Shown: positions 10,459-22,399 of the stretch, in pieces
How positions within the stretch are numbered: position 1 is the stretch's first letter
Layout of the letters: the number at the start of each line of letters is the position of its first letter
Origin: Rhypophila decipiens
Lineage: Eukaryota > Ascomycota > Sordariomycetes > Sordariales > Naviculisporaceae
DNA: 64,000 nucleotides
Assembly (NCBI GenBank): GCA_033297075.1
Contig: MU858149.1
Span: 62,001 to 126,000, forward strand
Direction of reading: 5' to 3'
Program-made: the position numbers and the translations under genes
Notes under the pieces: generated by a model
Database searches by the model: none
Told to the model about the DNA's origin: nothing
What the model saw: only the letters and a program-made list of their open reading frames with translations

Positions 10459-12553
10459 CTACCTACTAGACTGCCCGTTCTTCTCAGGATGCCTATCAGG
10501 TCCATCGCTATCATCGCTCGCCCCACCAAGACTATATCGTGCGTGATCGTCGTTATTATTCCCATTCGCGTTACTCCCCACCGCATCGACAGGCGTCCGT
10601 ATGTGCAACTCGTCCAGCTCGTTCTCGTCAAAATCAGCAGCCTCCACGTCGCGCTTATGCCCGTTGCCCGTCCTCTTGTTCCTGAAATTCTCCAAACCGG
10701 AGCGCGCGCCGCCGGCAAGGCCGCCAGCAGCAAGTCCACCCTCACCACCGGCCAGGCCCTGATACCCGCTTCTCCTCCTCCGGTCGCGCCAGACAAAGAT
10801 ACCCCATGCACCAGCGGCAACGATGACGATAACAAGCACAATTTCACCGCTCTTCCGGTAGGCTTCCCACTTCGCGGCGTCGAGCTTGGCCTTCTCGGCT
10901 TGTTGGTCAGAGGTGCTATTCCCCGCGGCCCCGCCAACAGTAGTTTCAGGGCCCTTTTCGCCATCAAGACGGGAGTCGGTCGGAGTGCCACCAATGCTAC
11001 TGATGTCCACGCCCATGAACCGATCGAGCATGTCGCGCGTCCGGCGGGGGTAGTCAAAGGGCACCATGTGGCTGCTGTTGTAGAACAAGACATAGGTGAG
11101 GTTGCGAGCCTCCTGGTAGAAGCCGGCCGACTCGCCCTCGAACATCCAGTCGCGGCGGGGCGCCCATGCGCCAGGGGAGATTTCAAAGCCTCTGCCGCCA
11201 TTGAACTGCATGTTGGAGATGAGCGCTTCGGTTCCAAGATGATTGCAGATAAGGTCCTCGGCACCGGAAAAGAGGAGAACAGGAATCTCGGAGAGGATCT
11301 CGGGGAGAAACTCGATCGTGGGGCGTGACTTTTGCACGCTAAACTGGGAGCCAACGTTTCCGTTGCACTCCATCCAGCCAGTAGCCTTGTTAGGGTTGAC
11401 GTGGAGTGCCGAGATAACGTCTGAACGGCGGAGATAGGGTGTAACAAACTCCAAATCAGGGGGCCAGTTCATACCGCACGACGGGAAAACGTCCGTCTTG
11501 CGGACATCATACATATTGTAGCACTCCGTCTTGCCATCCTTGCCGGGCTTGGCTGTCAGCCTCAAGAAGTCCTGCAGAACCGCCTCGCAAGATGCTAGGT
11601 CGATTGGCTGCTTTTCCAGGATCGACAGGTCCTTCTGGCAGATGCGAAGCTGGGCCTCGAGCTTTCCAGCGGTCGAAGTTCCCTTCACTATCAGCTTTTT
11701 GGAGAAGGCGTACTGCAGGTATGCGTCGTATTGTTCTCGTGGGGAGATCCAACCGTTGCCGATGAGCAGGCCGGATAGATTCCACTTCTGAGTCACGCCT
11801 GGGCGCTTGTTGCGGGCTAATATGTGTCTCGCGATATAAGGAATGTGTTGGCCAGCGAAGGATTCTCCAGCAAGGTAAAGCTAAAACGGCGATGTGATCA
11901 TGTTAGAAAAGCGTCACTGAGCAAGACAACGAAGACACATGGGAAGATTTTCTTACATCATCATTTTCGTACTCGGGGAAGATGGCGAACCATTTCTCGA
12001 GGAAGATGACGAATTGGGCTGCCATGTCATCGAGCTCGTGTAAGTAACTGTCGGTGTCGACATAGCTGAAGCCGGTGCCGACAGGGTTATCGACAAACAT
12101 GACATTGGCGAACTCGTTCCATGCGCCATCGTTGTACACCAAAGTCTTGTCGTCCTTGAGCCGGTAGGGGCCAATTTCCATCAAGGCGCCATCCTCGGAG
12201 CTGCAGCCCGGACCGCCGTTCAACCAAATAACCGTTCGTTGTTTATTCGCAATGTGTTTGTTCTGAAAGTGCCAGAAGAACAGGTTACCGTTGTGTTCCG
12301 GGGTGACTTCTATGTGCCTACAGGTTGGGGATACGTCCACGTCAGCTCAAGTTTTGTCCCGCGACTCTGGGACCACAACTTACCCAGCATGCATTTTTAT
12401 AAGTGGTAATGGCGCGCCGGGCAGCGATTTGACGAAGAAGTCAGCCGCCGAGGGCTCCGCGACAACCGGAGAGGTCCATGATAAGGCCAGAGCCGCTGCG
12501 ACGAGACTTGCTGGTAGTCGCCTCCAGCCTGCCAAGAACTGACCGACAGCCAT
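10459..12553 (-). CDS. KEX1: Pheromone-processing carboxypeptidase Kex1 (650 aa)
   Basis: Serine carboxypeptidase of the late Golgi that trims C-terminal Lys/Arg after Kex2 cleavage of pheromone and other secreted precursors. Exons on the minus strand: 12553-12384, 12317-11957, 11880-10459 (introns GTAAGT/TAG and GTAAGA/TAG). Features: a signal peptide (hydrophobic [10 protein letters not shown] near residue 20), NGGPGCSS oxyanion region, catalytic Ser184 in GESFAG, Asp386 in GAEDL, His448 in [10 protein letters not shown]. An acidic/Ala-rich spacer leads to one transmembrane helix at about 521-541 ([18 protein letters not shown]) flanked by WRDRRRR, then a Gly-rich acidic cytosolic tail. This order and length match fungal Kex1. 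The first ATG after the upstream non-ATG extension (12553) precedes the signal peptide and is taken as the start. Confidence 0.96.
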
Positions 12554-13906
12554 CTTTCGAAGGGTTCGCAAGGGTCCTCGAGCCAGGCTGTACGGTAATA
12601 GAGAGAACCAAAAGCGTGGTTCGAGAAAGGGATGACGGAAGTCAAGTGGCTACCGGTGTCGGCGCCAGCTAGAATGCATTGGGGATTCCCAAAAGAAAAA
12701 ATCGAGATAATCGCAAAGGAGTTGGGATTGAGTTGCTGGAATATTGGATTGGACAGGATAAGATCTGTCCTTGAGATGCGGGAGGAGAGGCTGACAATGG
12801 TCACTAGCCTTCCGCAGTTTAGCCTGCCAATCCCTGCTTAGACAGCTTTCAGGGGAGAACGGCTGAGTAACAGTGGGCACTTGGCACTGGAGTTACCACA
12901 TTTGGCGTAATATTGCTGTATCCGTATGACTGTAACTATAATGGAGGCATGGGCTGAAATTCGATTTGGAGTAGGTAAACTGCGAGACGAACACCTTGCG
13001 GTTCTTTACTGGTGGCAGTTGGCTTTGTCCAATGTTGTGGTTTTCTTCACATCTCTTGACCGTTTTCTTTTGTTTCTTGGTGGTGGATCAGTGGATATCC
13101 GGTTCCATATGGGCTTGCGTCCCGTGAGCGGGAACGTCATCCATCCGGTGAACTTGAGGTATTCGAAGATTGAGAAACACCTGGTGGGATACCGGATTCA
13201 GTCGTGAATAAGGACGGGTACGTAGACGAACCACCATGTCGAGTACAACTGGGTGACCAATTGGTGGTGTCTCATCTTGTTCACCTTGCGGATTATTGTC
13301 TGTTGAGCTGAGTGTGACTTCAGCAAGTTAGGTAATGTTACGTAATCAATAATTACGTGTACAAGTCTTCCCGTCTCGTCGAAATCGAAGTATAACTTCC
13401 AATACGACAAGCAAGACCCTGTTAAGACTTCCATCTCAAGTGACACAGCATCTTCAACTCTGATAGGACTCATATTTTATCCGTACAACAGCAGCAAAAT
13501 TCAATCTAAAGATGTCTCTAAATAGCCCTCTTTTACTGATAATAACCTGGTCCCGAAACACTGGCTCGGCAGCGCATGCGGCGGTCTTGGCAGCGGGTAT
13601 GATCTCCAGCATCCGCCGTTCGGTAGTCCCACATGCACTGCACCAACCGCAGCGACTGCTCCGGGGATGGGGTAAATAAAAGCCTAATAAATTTCTCGAT
13701 CACAAAACCTGATCCAGAAAAGTCGATACGTATCCATCTATTGTTTTAGGCGGGTCCTGAAACTTACAATCAACTTCTTCACAACCTCTGATTTATTTTA
13801 TATCTCAAAACCACGGACTTGGGCCGCGTCATTGAAGCCAAGCAGCTGAAACAAGTCGGGCTGCTACAAGTGAAAACACACCACCGTTGGCTTCGACCAG
13901 ACAAAC
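12554..13906. other. Divergent promoter region between KEX1 and SFM1
   Basis: About 1.35 kb. A minus-strand open frame at 13198-13473 (91 codons, ATG start) has no recognisable features and is not called. Nothing else is evident. Confidence 0.5.
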
Positions 13907-14812
13907 ATGGCCTCTGCTGGCGCCAAGAAGACGTATATCGTCGAACACCTGGACGAAGAGCTGGGTCCCTGGTCAGAGCTGGAATATCTCGCCATTGCAC
14001 GCGAGTCACACGATGCCGGGTCAACGTTCTGCCTCTCCTCTCTCCCTGCGGGATTCAAGGTCCCCGAGGCCTTGAATGCCGTTGCTTCGTTCAAGGCAGA
14101 GTCTCGAGGCGTTGAGGAGATTTACGCCAGTGACAAGACGCGAGTGTGTCTTCTTGATCCGGCGGCAGCCAAGGATCTGTCGCCCGAAGATGGGGACAAC
14201 TTTGACGTCTTTTTGTTTGGTGGGATTCTGGGTATGTTTCTTGATGCGAGGGACGACAGCCATTCTTCTTACTTTGGACTATCTACTAACAAGGCTATAG
14301 GAGATGACCCGCCAAGAGGTATACATCAGTCTCAGCTTTGCAATCTTTAGACTTTTTGTTGTCAGGAAGGACATTCTGACAGCCCACAGACCGGACATCG
14401 GAACTGAGAAAGAAGGGATTCGAGGGCCGTCGACTCGGCCCCAAGCAAATGACAACCGACACAGCTGTCCGGGTCACACGGATAGTTGTTGAGAAGAAAG
14501 GTCGGTCAGCCTGCCGTGTATTATGCCGATTACCTGCCCGTGAGCGTGGGACTGACGGTCTTTTCATATCCTCACAGTCCCATTGGCGGAAATTCCCTAC
14601 GTCGACTTTCCGGAGCTCAAGTTCAACGAACATGAAGCAACAGAAATGCCGTTTCGCTACGTAACAGACGAGACCGGAAAACCGATCATGCCCGAGGTCA
14701 GCCATCCCCTTTCTTTATTGACTTTGTATCTGCTGTTACTAACGGTTTCTCGCAGGGCATGGTGGAGTTGATCAAGAAGGATGCTGACAAAGCTATTGAC
14801 GACCTGTTTTGA
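13907..14812 (+). CDS. SFM1: SPOUT-type protein arginine methyltransferase Sfm1 (209 aa)
   Basis: Belongs to the DUF431/SAM-dependent methyltransferase family; yeast Sfm1 methylates an arginine of ribosomal protein Rps3. Five coding exons: 13907-14231, 14301-14318, 14390-14500, 14578-14696, 14756-14812, totalling 630 nt in frame. Marks: TYIVEHLDEELGPWSELEY at the N-terminus, LSSLPAGF, then the knot-forming block FDVFLFGGILG.DDPPRDRT joined across exons 1-3, GFEGRRLGPKQMTTDTAV, VPLAEIPYVDFPE and a C-terminal KPIMPEGM. The block from GGILG to DDPPR is rebuilt only if the 18-nt exon 2 is included. Exon 3 uses a weak GTCGGT donor and exon 4 a GTCAGC donor. The last intron has a textbook TTACTAAC branch site. 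Expected to be cytosolic and linked to ribosome biogenesis. Confidence 0.93.
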
Positions 14813-15146
14813 GCACCGCCGTGTACGTATCTCTAGGTACCTAGATATTTATCGAGCATGGCCAAGAAATACCGCTATGGTGAAAACTAACAAGTGAATT
14901 TTGATCCTGAATCGGCTTTTGAGGATGAATGATTTTTGTTTGCTTCTCACATGATTTCAGCCTGCCGTTGGCCATCCTCAGGTGGGGTTATAATGATGCA
15001 GCTATCTTATCTATACAACCCCGCCTTGTTTCCAAGGGCTCACTTATTCGACACCGTCCAGCCATCCTCATGATTGCCACGGCTCAGAACATATGTGACC
15101 TGTAAAGTCATCAAATCACGAACAGGTGGAACTTATCCAGAGCGCC
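14813..15146. other. Short intergenic region
   Basis: 334 bp between SFM1 and the dihydroorotate dehydrogenase gene, both plus strand. It contains a TAGGTACCTAG palindrome near 14834. No coding sequence was seen. Confidence 0.6.
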
Positions 15147-16277
15147 ATGAACAAACAATCAGTCCCAGTCTTGGATATATTCCCACCACTGATCAACTCA
15201 TCCAATCCCTGGGCCAGTACCCTCGAGGACCTGAGGAGCTTATACGCCTGCCCCTACACAGGGGCAGTCACCACCCGGACATCCCTCATTAACGGCTTTG
15301 AGCACGACCACCTCAAACACCAGTACGTCTTTCTCGACTCAGCATCTCAGTACGCCGTATCTCGAGACCCAGAAACAGTCCAGTCGGCCCCTCAAAATGG
15401 CAGTCTCAACTCGCTAGGGTACAGCCCTTACCCGCTCAAGACCTACCTAGACTGGATAAGGACCATCGTGGCCGAGCAATCTAGTCCTCCTCCTCCTCCT
15501 ACGGGTGCCACGACAACAACAACAACAACAAGGCCAAAGAAGAAAGCCTTTGTCGTCTCGGTAACCGGCACCCCGGAGGAAGTAGCGATTTGCTACAAAC
15601 TCATCTCGGAGACCCAATGCGATCTTTACTTTTATGAGGGGATATCCCTGGCCATGGAGGTAAACCTCAGCTGTCCTAATATACCCAACAAACCGCCACC
15701 CGCGTATTCGAAGGATGCGCTGGGAGAATATCTCGTTGCCCTGAAGGGGGTGCTAGATGAGACTGACCACATGCCGCGAATACCAATCGGTCTCAAGACG
15801 CCGCCGTATACGTACCACACGCAGTTTGTGAATCTGATGGATGCGCTGGTCGAGTCCTGCGGCGACGGTGATCAGCAGCAGTGTCTGATTAGTTTCCTCA
15901 CGGCAACGAATACATTGGGTTCGTGTTTCGCGTTTAGTTCGTCGCTGGGCTTCCCTGCGATGGTTGGCCCGACGGGGGGAATAGGCGGGCTGGCGGGGGC
16001 GCCGCTTCATCCTCTTGCACTCGGGAATGTGGTTACGCTGAGTCGGCTGTTGCGTGGTGCTGGTGAGGAAGATGGAGGAAGGAAAGTGAAAGAGAAGCTG
16101 GGGCATATTAGGATTGTTGGGATCGGAGGGGTCTTGGATGGGGATGGGTGGACGAGGATGAGGAAGGCTGGAGCGAGTGTTGTGGGCATTGGGACGGGTT
16201 TGGGGTTGAAAGGGGTGGGTATTTTTGAGGAGGTTGCGAAGGATACTGGTGAACAGTGGATTGGTTATTTTATTTAA
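15147..16277 (+). CDS. Class 1A dihydroorotate dehydrogenase family protein (376 aa)
   Basis: FMN flavoprotein of the soluble class 1A DHODH type, as in yeast Ura1 and lactococcal DHODA, oxidising dihydroorotate to orotate. Single exon. Marks: a TIM-barrel start with ACPYTGAVTTRTSL, substrate/active-site block NLSCPN with the catalytic-base cysteine at residue 176, IGLKTPPYT (FMN-contacting Lys), TATNTLG, FGGIGG-like GPTGGIGGLAGAPLHPLAL, and the phosphate-binding IVGIGGVLDG and GASVVGIGTGL. An internal low-complexity insert (P5 followed by T7, about residues 113-132) separates two barrel segments. No mitochondrial presequence or membrane helix is seen, unlike the class 2 enzymes that serve respiratory pyrimidine synthesis in most filamentous fungi, so this may be a paralogue with another role. 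The start is the first ATG; the frame extends to a GTG seven codons upstream. Confidence 0.88.
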   Translation: MNKQSVPVLDIFPPLINSSNPWASTLEDLRSLYACPYTGAVTTRTSLINGFEHDHLKHQYVFLDSASQYAVSRDPETVQSAPQNGSLNSLGYSPYPLKTYLDWIRTIVAEQSSPPPPPTGATTTTTTTRPKKKAFVVSVTGTPEEVAICYKLISETQCDLYFYEGISLAMEVNLSCPNIPNKPPPAYSKDALGEYLVALKGVLDETDHMPRIPIGLKTPPYTYHTQFVNLMDALVESCGDGDQQQCLISFLTATNTLGSCFAFSSSLGFPAMVGPTGGIGGLAGAPLHPLALGNVVTLSRLLRGAGEEDGGRKVKEKLGHIRIVGIGGVLDGDGWTRMRKAGASVVGIGTGLGLKGVGIFEEVAKDTGEQWIGYFI

Positions 16278-19200
16278 CTGGACTGATTGGAATTAGTGGT
16301 TGTGTGAATTATGATGATATTCTGGTTGTCCGTCTTGCACATTTTGATCGGGTCTCGGTCTCGGTACGGCATGATAACCCCCCGGTTACCCTTTCTTGCC
16401 CGATGGGGCTTTTCCAAGGACGTGAGGCTCCAGGATGCTGGGCTGAGCGAGGATAAGGTTCCTCGGTATGTCTGTCGGTCATCGTGACGAATGGGTCAAC
16501 AGCAGGTGGTCAATATTTTCCTCGTGGCCTGTATGCTCTCTGCGGTCCTGACGGCAGGGGAGACGTATTGTTAAAGTGTCAGATTTAGCACCATTATTGC
16601 TGGCGATGGGCTTGACAGACCGTGTGGTGTGTTAGGTGATGATGGGCTGTTTTGAGGGCAATGTTATCAGTCAGTTGCCTAGTCTTCAGAATCTGCTGTT
16701 GACGAGACTGGATATGTTCCGAGGTAGGCTTCCGTTCTTAGCATAGCTTGCGAGGACAACTGGTGATCTTGACCGTTCGGTCAAGCAATTGCCTACGTTT
16801 GCAAGGTTGTGTAGGTCTTGTCTAGCTCGAGTGCTTATGCGGTCGAATTGGGTCTTTCTGGCTATTCTCTTTGTGTGGTTATCATGGCATGGCGAGATGC
16901 TTAATTCGTGACAAACCAACTCAAAACTCCACAAGCAAAGTAAAACAAGCAACATCCTTGTGTCCGGTGTTCATTCTGGCCTTGTCGGGCTGAAGCGATA
17001 TCTTTAGTTATTATACCAAGATACAAAGGCGCAGAGCATCTCATCAGTATGCTGATCTTCATGCTGGAGACGTAAAGTGGTTACGCGTCTACTTCCCCTT
17101 GAGACAGAAAGGCATTGACTACCTTTGGATATGCGTTGCTAAAAGCAGCAATGCCCAGACAAAGTGCCGGTTGTTGGTCCCGAGCAGCAGGTTGAACTGG
17201 TGTCCAACATCCGCCTAGACTTCTTTCGGTCTATTGCTCAACCTCATGTTCATGTATTCGGGATAGATATTTCCCGCCCAACTGACGTCAATTCTCGTGC
17301 CTTCTCTTTCCTCTCTCCATCATGATTCAAGCCAGGTAGCATCACGGCTCTCCTTTCCAGGCTTCCACTCACGGCTGAAGAGCAGCTTTGTCGTTCTCTC
17401 GATTGTAGCCCATTTAACCGGCAGTAAGGTTGTCACCTATCGTGCCTTTTATCCCCTTCCAGAACCTTTCGCAATGCCTTGGCTGGTGTAGGTGAGGCTC
17501 TTCTGCCGGTTGACATATAGTAGGCCCAAGCATGACAGCCTTTATTTCTGACCTCTTTTGACGAGAGAGTCGGAGAATTCCGATCAAGAGGCCATGTACG
17601 AGGTATGCTATCGATCTACTGGCTAAACTCACATTTCGGAAAAACCGGGTAGATCTTTGACCGTTGGATTGTTGCGCACGCGAACGAAATAAACAATAAT
17701 CCGTGGGGTTCGTGGACTGTGGTTCGAGGAGGTAATGCTGGTCGGTGGTCGCAGTGGTGGTTTTTTTTATCGACGGGATATTATTCCTCTGGTCTTTGGT
17801 CGGCAGGTAGGCTGGCTAGGTATTCAGGCTGAAGTCGGGGATGCAGTTCTGGGACTGGTGAGGGCAGTTGAACGTAGTATCCCAAACTACCATCGATTCG
17901 GCAAGTTACGAAGAGTGGGGGAGGGTTTGCTGTATTACGGCCGAGATTGTATCCGTACCGGCCGCGATGCTGTCCACATTGTATCATCAGATGCTCCGGG
18001 AGAAACCGCCAGGTACAGAGGGCAGTACCAGAGCGAATATAGGCTTATGTCGTTCACCTGACAAGGTAACTGCGGAAACGCATTGAGGGTGACCGTCTGT
18101 AATTATCCAGGCGTTTGTGAGATGTTGATGCTGTGCAGGGAGTCTGGAGCCCTGGCGATCTACCTAGGAATATTTGTAAGTACTGTACATTACAAGCCCG
18201 TATGTACGGTCCTGGACTTGCCTCCTTGGGCTTCCGTACTGTCATATCCGATCATATTGTCCATGTTGTCGAGATCTCCTTCTCTCGGCTGTGGTTTGAA
18301 TAAGGTCAAGAACAAAACCATAGACGGCTGTCATTGGCGGACTTTGTCAAACAAATTCTCCAGACATGAATTGTCCGGGGTCACGGTTCATGGTTCATGG
18401 GTGATGACGGGCGGCGGACGCTACTGTCGATGTGGGGAATGCTTAAGCACCTCCCACGAGTTCCTTCCCCCAACCGTCTCAACTCCCCTCTTTTTCTTCC
18501 TCATGAAGTGGAAGTTGCGAAGGTGCAGTCGGTGTGGTGGTGCTGTGTGTCCTCTTGCCCGGATTATGGGGTGTAGTGATTCCTCCCCGAGTGGGCGATC
18601 TGTTCCCAACTTCCCAAGCCGGGAGCTCCTTCTCTGAATGTAAATATGTATGGAAGGAAGCCTTTCTCCAACTGTCAAACTCCTTCCCCAAGATACCTAG
18701 CACCTGCCCTGGCACCAGCACAAGCGACCTCCACTAGACCCCCAAGGCGCTATAATCTGCAGTTCTGCACACGGGAATCCGATAAAGCGGGTGATGGCGC
18801 AGGTGGTGGAACATTTCCGACCCTGAGGGAACTCCCGTCCAACACCACCCAACTCTGGTCGATGCAGGTTTTCCCTCCAGTGACGAGGGTCATAAACGGG
18901 TGACGAACCTGGGACCCCTTTTCAGCTGGCCGTCCAGCACGTCCTACCTCTGGAAAAGTTCCTGTGCAGTGCAGGTTTTACCAGACCAAAACCGACATGG
19001 TCCCCTGCTTGCTTTTGTCAGGATCCCGTCGTCCTGTCCATTGTATATTTGATATTACCACCCTGCTTACTTTCTGGCTTATACGATAAGGGATACAACA
19101 AGAGACGACTCCCCGCGAGCAGAATAAGACGGACTCTTTGCTGTTTTCTGTTACCACCAAAGGCTCCTTTTCCTGGGCCGGGCCCCTAACTTGGAAGTGT

Positions 19201-19641
19201 GTGCCAGCCGTCCTGACATTGAGACGGTAAAACAAACCGCGGCGGGATATTTCGGCATTACCTCCCACTTATCTATATCCGATCATCGAAGCCGACCTTC
19301 CTTTCTCATTTACTTACTACCTACTACCTGGCACCCTACCACTTTCTGGCTCTTCTTAGCCAGTACCTCTCTTCTTTCCTGATCTTCCACGGTGACGGCT
19401 TTTGCTCTGCCTTCCGAGGCCCGATCGAGTGGCTATTCCGTTGGCCAACTTCCTATCCAAACCCGCTGACCCGGTCCCGAGGAGGGGCCCTGGACTCACA
19501 TCACCTCGCATCGAGTTCCAACTTTTATCATTACCACGACGCACAACTGGCCCCTGGAAAGACGACCACATCTTCATCAGCCCCAACAGGATCATTTATC
19601 GGTGTTTATCTCTCGTGACTCGGCATCTCAACCTTTATTAG
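16278..19641. other. 3.4-kb gene-poor region upstream of the quinate-repressor-like gene
   Basis: Only short open frames without family features were found. The last kilobase (18.6-19.6 kb) is rich in C/T tracts and CTAC-type microrepeats, typical of fungal promoters and leaders. The region may hold a long 5' UTR or a noncoding transcript, but nothing in the sequence decides this. Confidence 0.5.
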
Positions 19642-22399
19642 ATGCCAGTGACAGAGACCGAGCTCATTTCCCTGCCTAAGAACACCGGCAGACCAGCCCA
19701 TAACAGCAGAACTGGCCAGGGCCTTGAGCTCGTGATATGACCAGCCGGATTTCCTACATATCGGCGAATACTATTACGCAGTTTCCCTGTCGTCCTATAT
19801 TGCGTTTCCTAGTCCTTCACCATTTTCGGTGTCTGCAAATACGAACGGCCCCCCTGAGCCGACGGACTTGAGCGTCCAGACTTTGTGGCCGTTCCAGGGC
19901 CAAACGACGAGATCCAAGTTCAGTGAACCTTTGGAGCAGGCCTGCTTTTATCCTCACTCGGTCTGGTGTTTCAACAAAGGCCACAGGCGAACATTCTCCA
20001 GATATTACGATTTTTTGTTATCCTTTTTGAAAAGTCGTCTTCCCATGGGAGCTTTTGGAGACCCACGGCTGTTACACATCCTCGACAACCCCGTGGATGT
20101 TAACATGATGACAACCATACAGCGGCCGGAGTCGGTCCCCACTCCAACACGGCCACAGAGCATCAGCGCGTTGGTCCATGCTACGGATATCGACATACGA
20201 GCAACTCTGACGCCGTCCACGACCGGGACTGGGACTGCCTTTGGAAATGGGCCGCGGAGAGGAGACACAAGGATTGTCGTTGTAATGTACGGACAAGGCC
20301 AGGATAACATCGTGAGTATCATCGCCGAGGTGTTGGGCAAGTCTTTTCGTCTAGGAGGCACCTTCAATGATGTCAGCCCTAGAGACCAGGATCTGGTGGT
20401 TGGTGTAGCTGGGGAAGCAGCCAAGGCAGATATCGAGGGACGAGACAGGACCTCAGTTGTGGCTATCAACACACACTGTGTCACTGTCGGGATGCCTCCC
20501 GATACTTACCTGTCCGCGCAGTGCGACTTCGAATTTCTCTACACTGAAAGCCCGTTTTCTAGGCGGGACCTCGCTCGCTTTTTGTCCCACACCCTTGGCC
20601 AAGTTAGCCACCACGAAACTCTGATGGCAAAGCCAAGGACGTACTTCATATCGACGACCTTCCCGGACGTGCATGCTGCACTTCCGAACATTGACATTCT
20701 CACCGTGGGCGCCGACGGAGTCGAAATCCGAGTTGATCTTTTAAAGGAGCCTTTAGGCGATGGTTCCTTTTCCGCCATACCCAGCCTTAGTTATGTTGGA
20801 GAGCAGGTGATGCTCCTTCGGCAAAAGACTGAATTGCCGATAATATTTACGACGAGGTGTACTCAGGAGAATGGACGATTTCCAATGGATAACCCGGACC
20901 TATATTATCAGTATCTCTACCGAGCGATACAATGGGGCGTCGAGTACATCGACGTGGAGGTGTGGCTTCCAGAGGCAATAAGGAGGAGCTTATATGAAAG
21001 GCGAGGGAACAGCCGTATCATGTCGGCATTTCACGACTTCTCCGGGACATTCAAGTGGCCGTCGAGACAGGCCGAATCCATATTCCTCAAATCACGACAG
21101 TACGCAGATATCGTCAAGATGATCGCCATTATCAACGACCACAACGAGAATTTTGAGCTCGAGTACTTCCGGTCCAAGATAAAAGCAGAGTATCCTGGCT
21201 CGCCCCCATTGTCAGCCGTCAACATGGGAGAGATCGGCCAGTTTTCTCGGACATTGAACAAAGTATTCACTCCCATCACCCATCCACTTCTTCCTCTGAT
21301 TGCTGCTCCTGGGCAGTTAAGTGCGGCAGAAATCAACCAAGCCTTAGCTTCTCTGGGCCAGCTCCCCAGGAAAAGCATATACGGCATTACTTGTGCGTCT
21401 TCGAGAAGTGCTACTCCGCAAGCACCCTTTTATGAGAAGTGTTTCAATGAACTAGGTTTACCACATCACTTTGCCGTAGTGGAACGGCTAGGGAAAGGCT
21501 CTGGTGGTGTTGAGGGTTGGTGCAACCAAAAGAACTTTGGAGGGGCATATCTGAGCCCTGCAGTTCCCTTAACAAGTCTTAACGCAGGAAACAGCTTCTT
21601 CTCCTCGCTGAGAAATGGCGCCGGGCCTATTCTTACCGAGGCTGCCCGTCTGATAGGAATGGTCGATACGATCGTGGTTCAAAACAGTTCAATGACCTCC
21701 GAGTCCTCAGCGCCGACATCACTCCCGCCAAGTCCTCGCCGAAACCAAGATGGGGAACCGTTTGGGCCAGTTGCATCGGCGCAGTTTGGCTTGCCAGCGA
21801 CGGCGTCGCTCGTTTTTGACAATGCGTCTTGGAAGGGGATATTAAGTACGTTGACAAGGGACCTCGCACCGTCGGCGTACTTTGGACGTGCCGCTGTCGT
21901 GCTAGCATCTTCTCCAGACGACGCGGCAAGCGCCCTCTTTGCTCTCAAGGCTCTGAAGGTCAGCAAAGTCTATACTATGGGATTCAAGGCTCCCCTAGCC
22001 CTTGCCAGGGATCTTGTGATTGAGCCCTTCAACAGCCTCGAGAGTCTACAAAGGGTTCGCATGGTTGGCGCTAACGGCACGGAAGACAAAGCCGGATCTG
22101 CTTCACCTTTCGTTGTTGTCAGCGCCTTGGGCCCAGAAAAGAGCAACCTGGTCGGGATGCTAGTCCGTGTTTTTGGCTCACGAGGCCCAGGAAAAACTCG
22201 AAAGGTGTTCCTCGATCTCGCCGACGGTTCTGTGCTTCGGAAAGGAGACCCGGGCTTGGTTGCTCAGCAAAGTGGATTTACCGCTTATGGGGCGGCGGAT
22301 GTTACGGCGTTTACGACGGTCGAGACGCTCCGTCTTTTGGTCGGACAGAATGTTCCGTATAGCTTTGTTCGGCTTGCTAGTGGACGGACCCCATTCTAA
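19642..22399 (+). CDS. Quinate repressor-like protein (QA-1S/QutR family), about 902 aa
   Basis: Resembles the fungal quinate-pathway repressors, which derive from the last three domains of the AROM enzyme and bind the activator instead of catalysing. Order: a degenerate shikimate-kinase-like region (about 140-300), a type I dehydroquinase-like domain (about 315-540) with [14 protein letters not shown], His in SAFHDF (about 447) and Lys in DIVKM (about 475), and a shikimate-dehydrogenase-like domain (about 560 to end). The kinase region has GQGQDN where a Walker A GKS/T is expected. The dehydrogenase block [10 protein letters not shown] lacks the catalytic Lys. The frame is open from 19736 with no ATG until 20045. 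My best model joins an upstream exon (19642-19731, [10 protein letters not shown]) through a 49-nt intron (19732-19780, weak GTGATA donor, CAG acceptor) to 19781-22399. Its 902 residues are close to the usual length, but the 5' end is uncertain. Confidence 0.7.

Noticed and set aside
10447..11328. Plus-strand 293-codon frame opposite KEX1 exon 3
   Set aside because: It mirrors the codon pattern of KEX1, whose catalytic residues on the minus strand are unambiguous.
13198..13473. Minus-strand 91-codon frame with ATG between KEX1 and SFM1
   Set aside because: Too short and without motifs to separate from chance.
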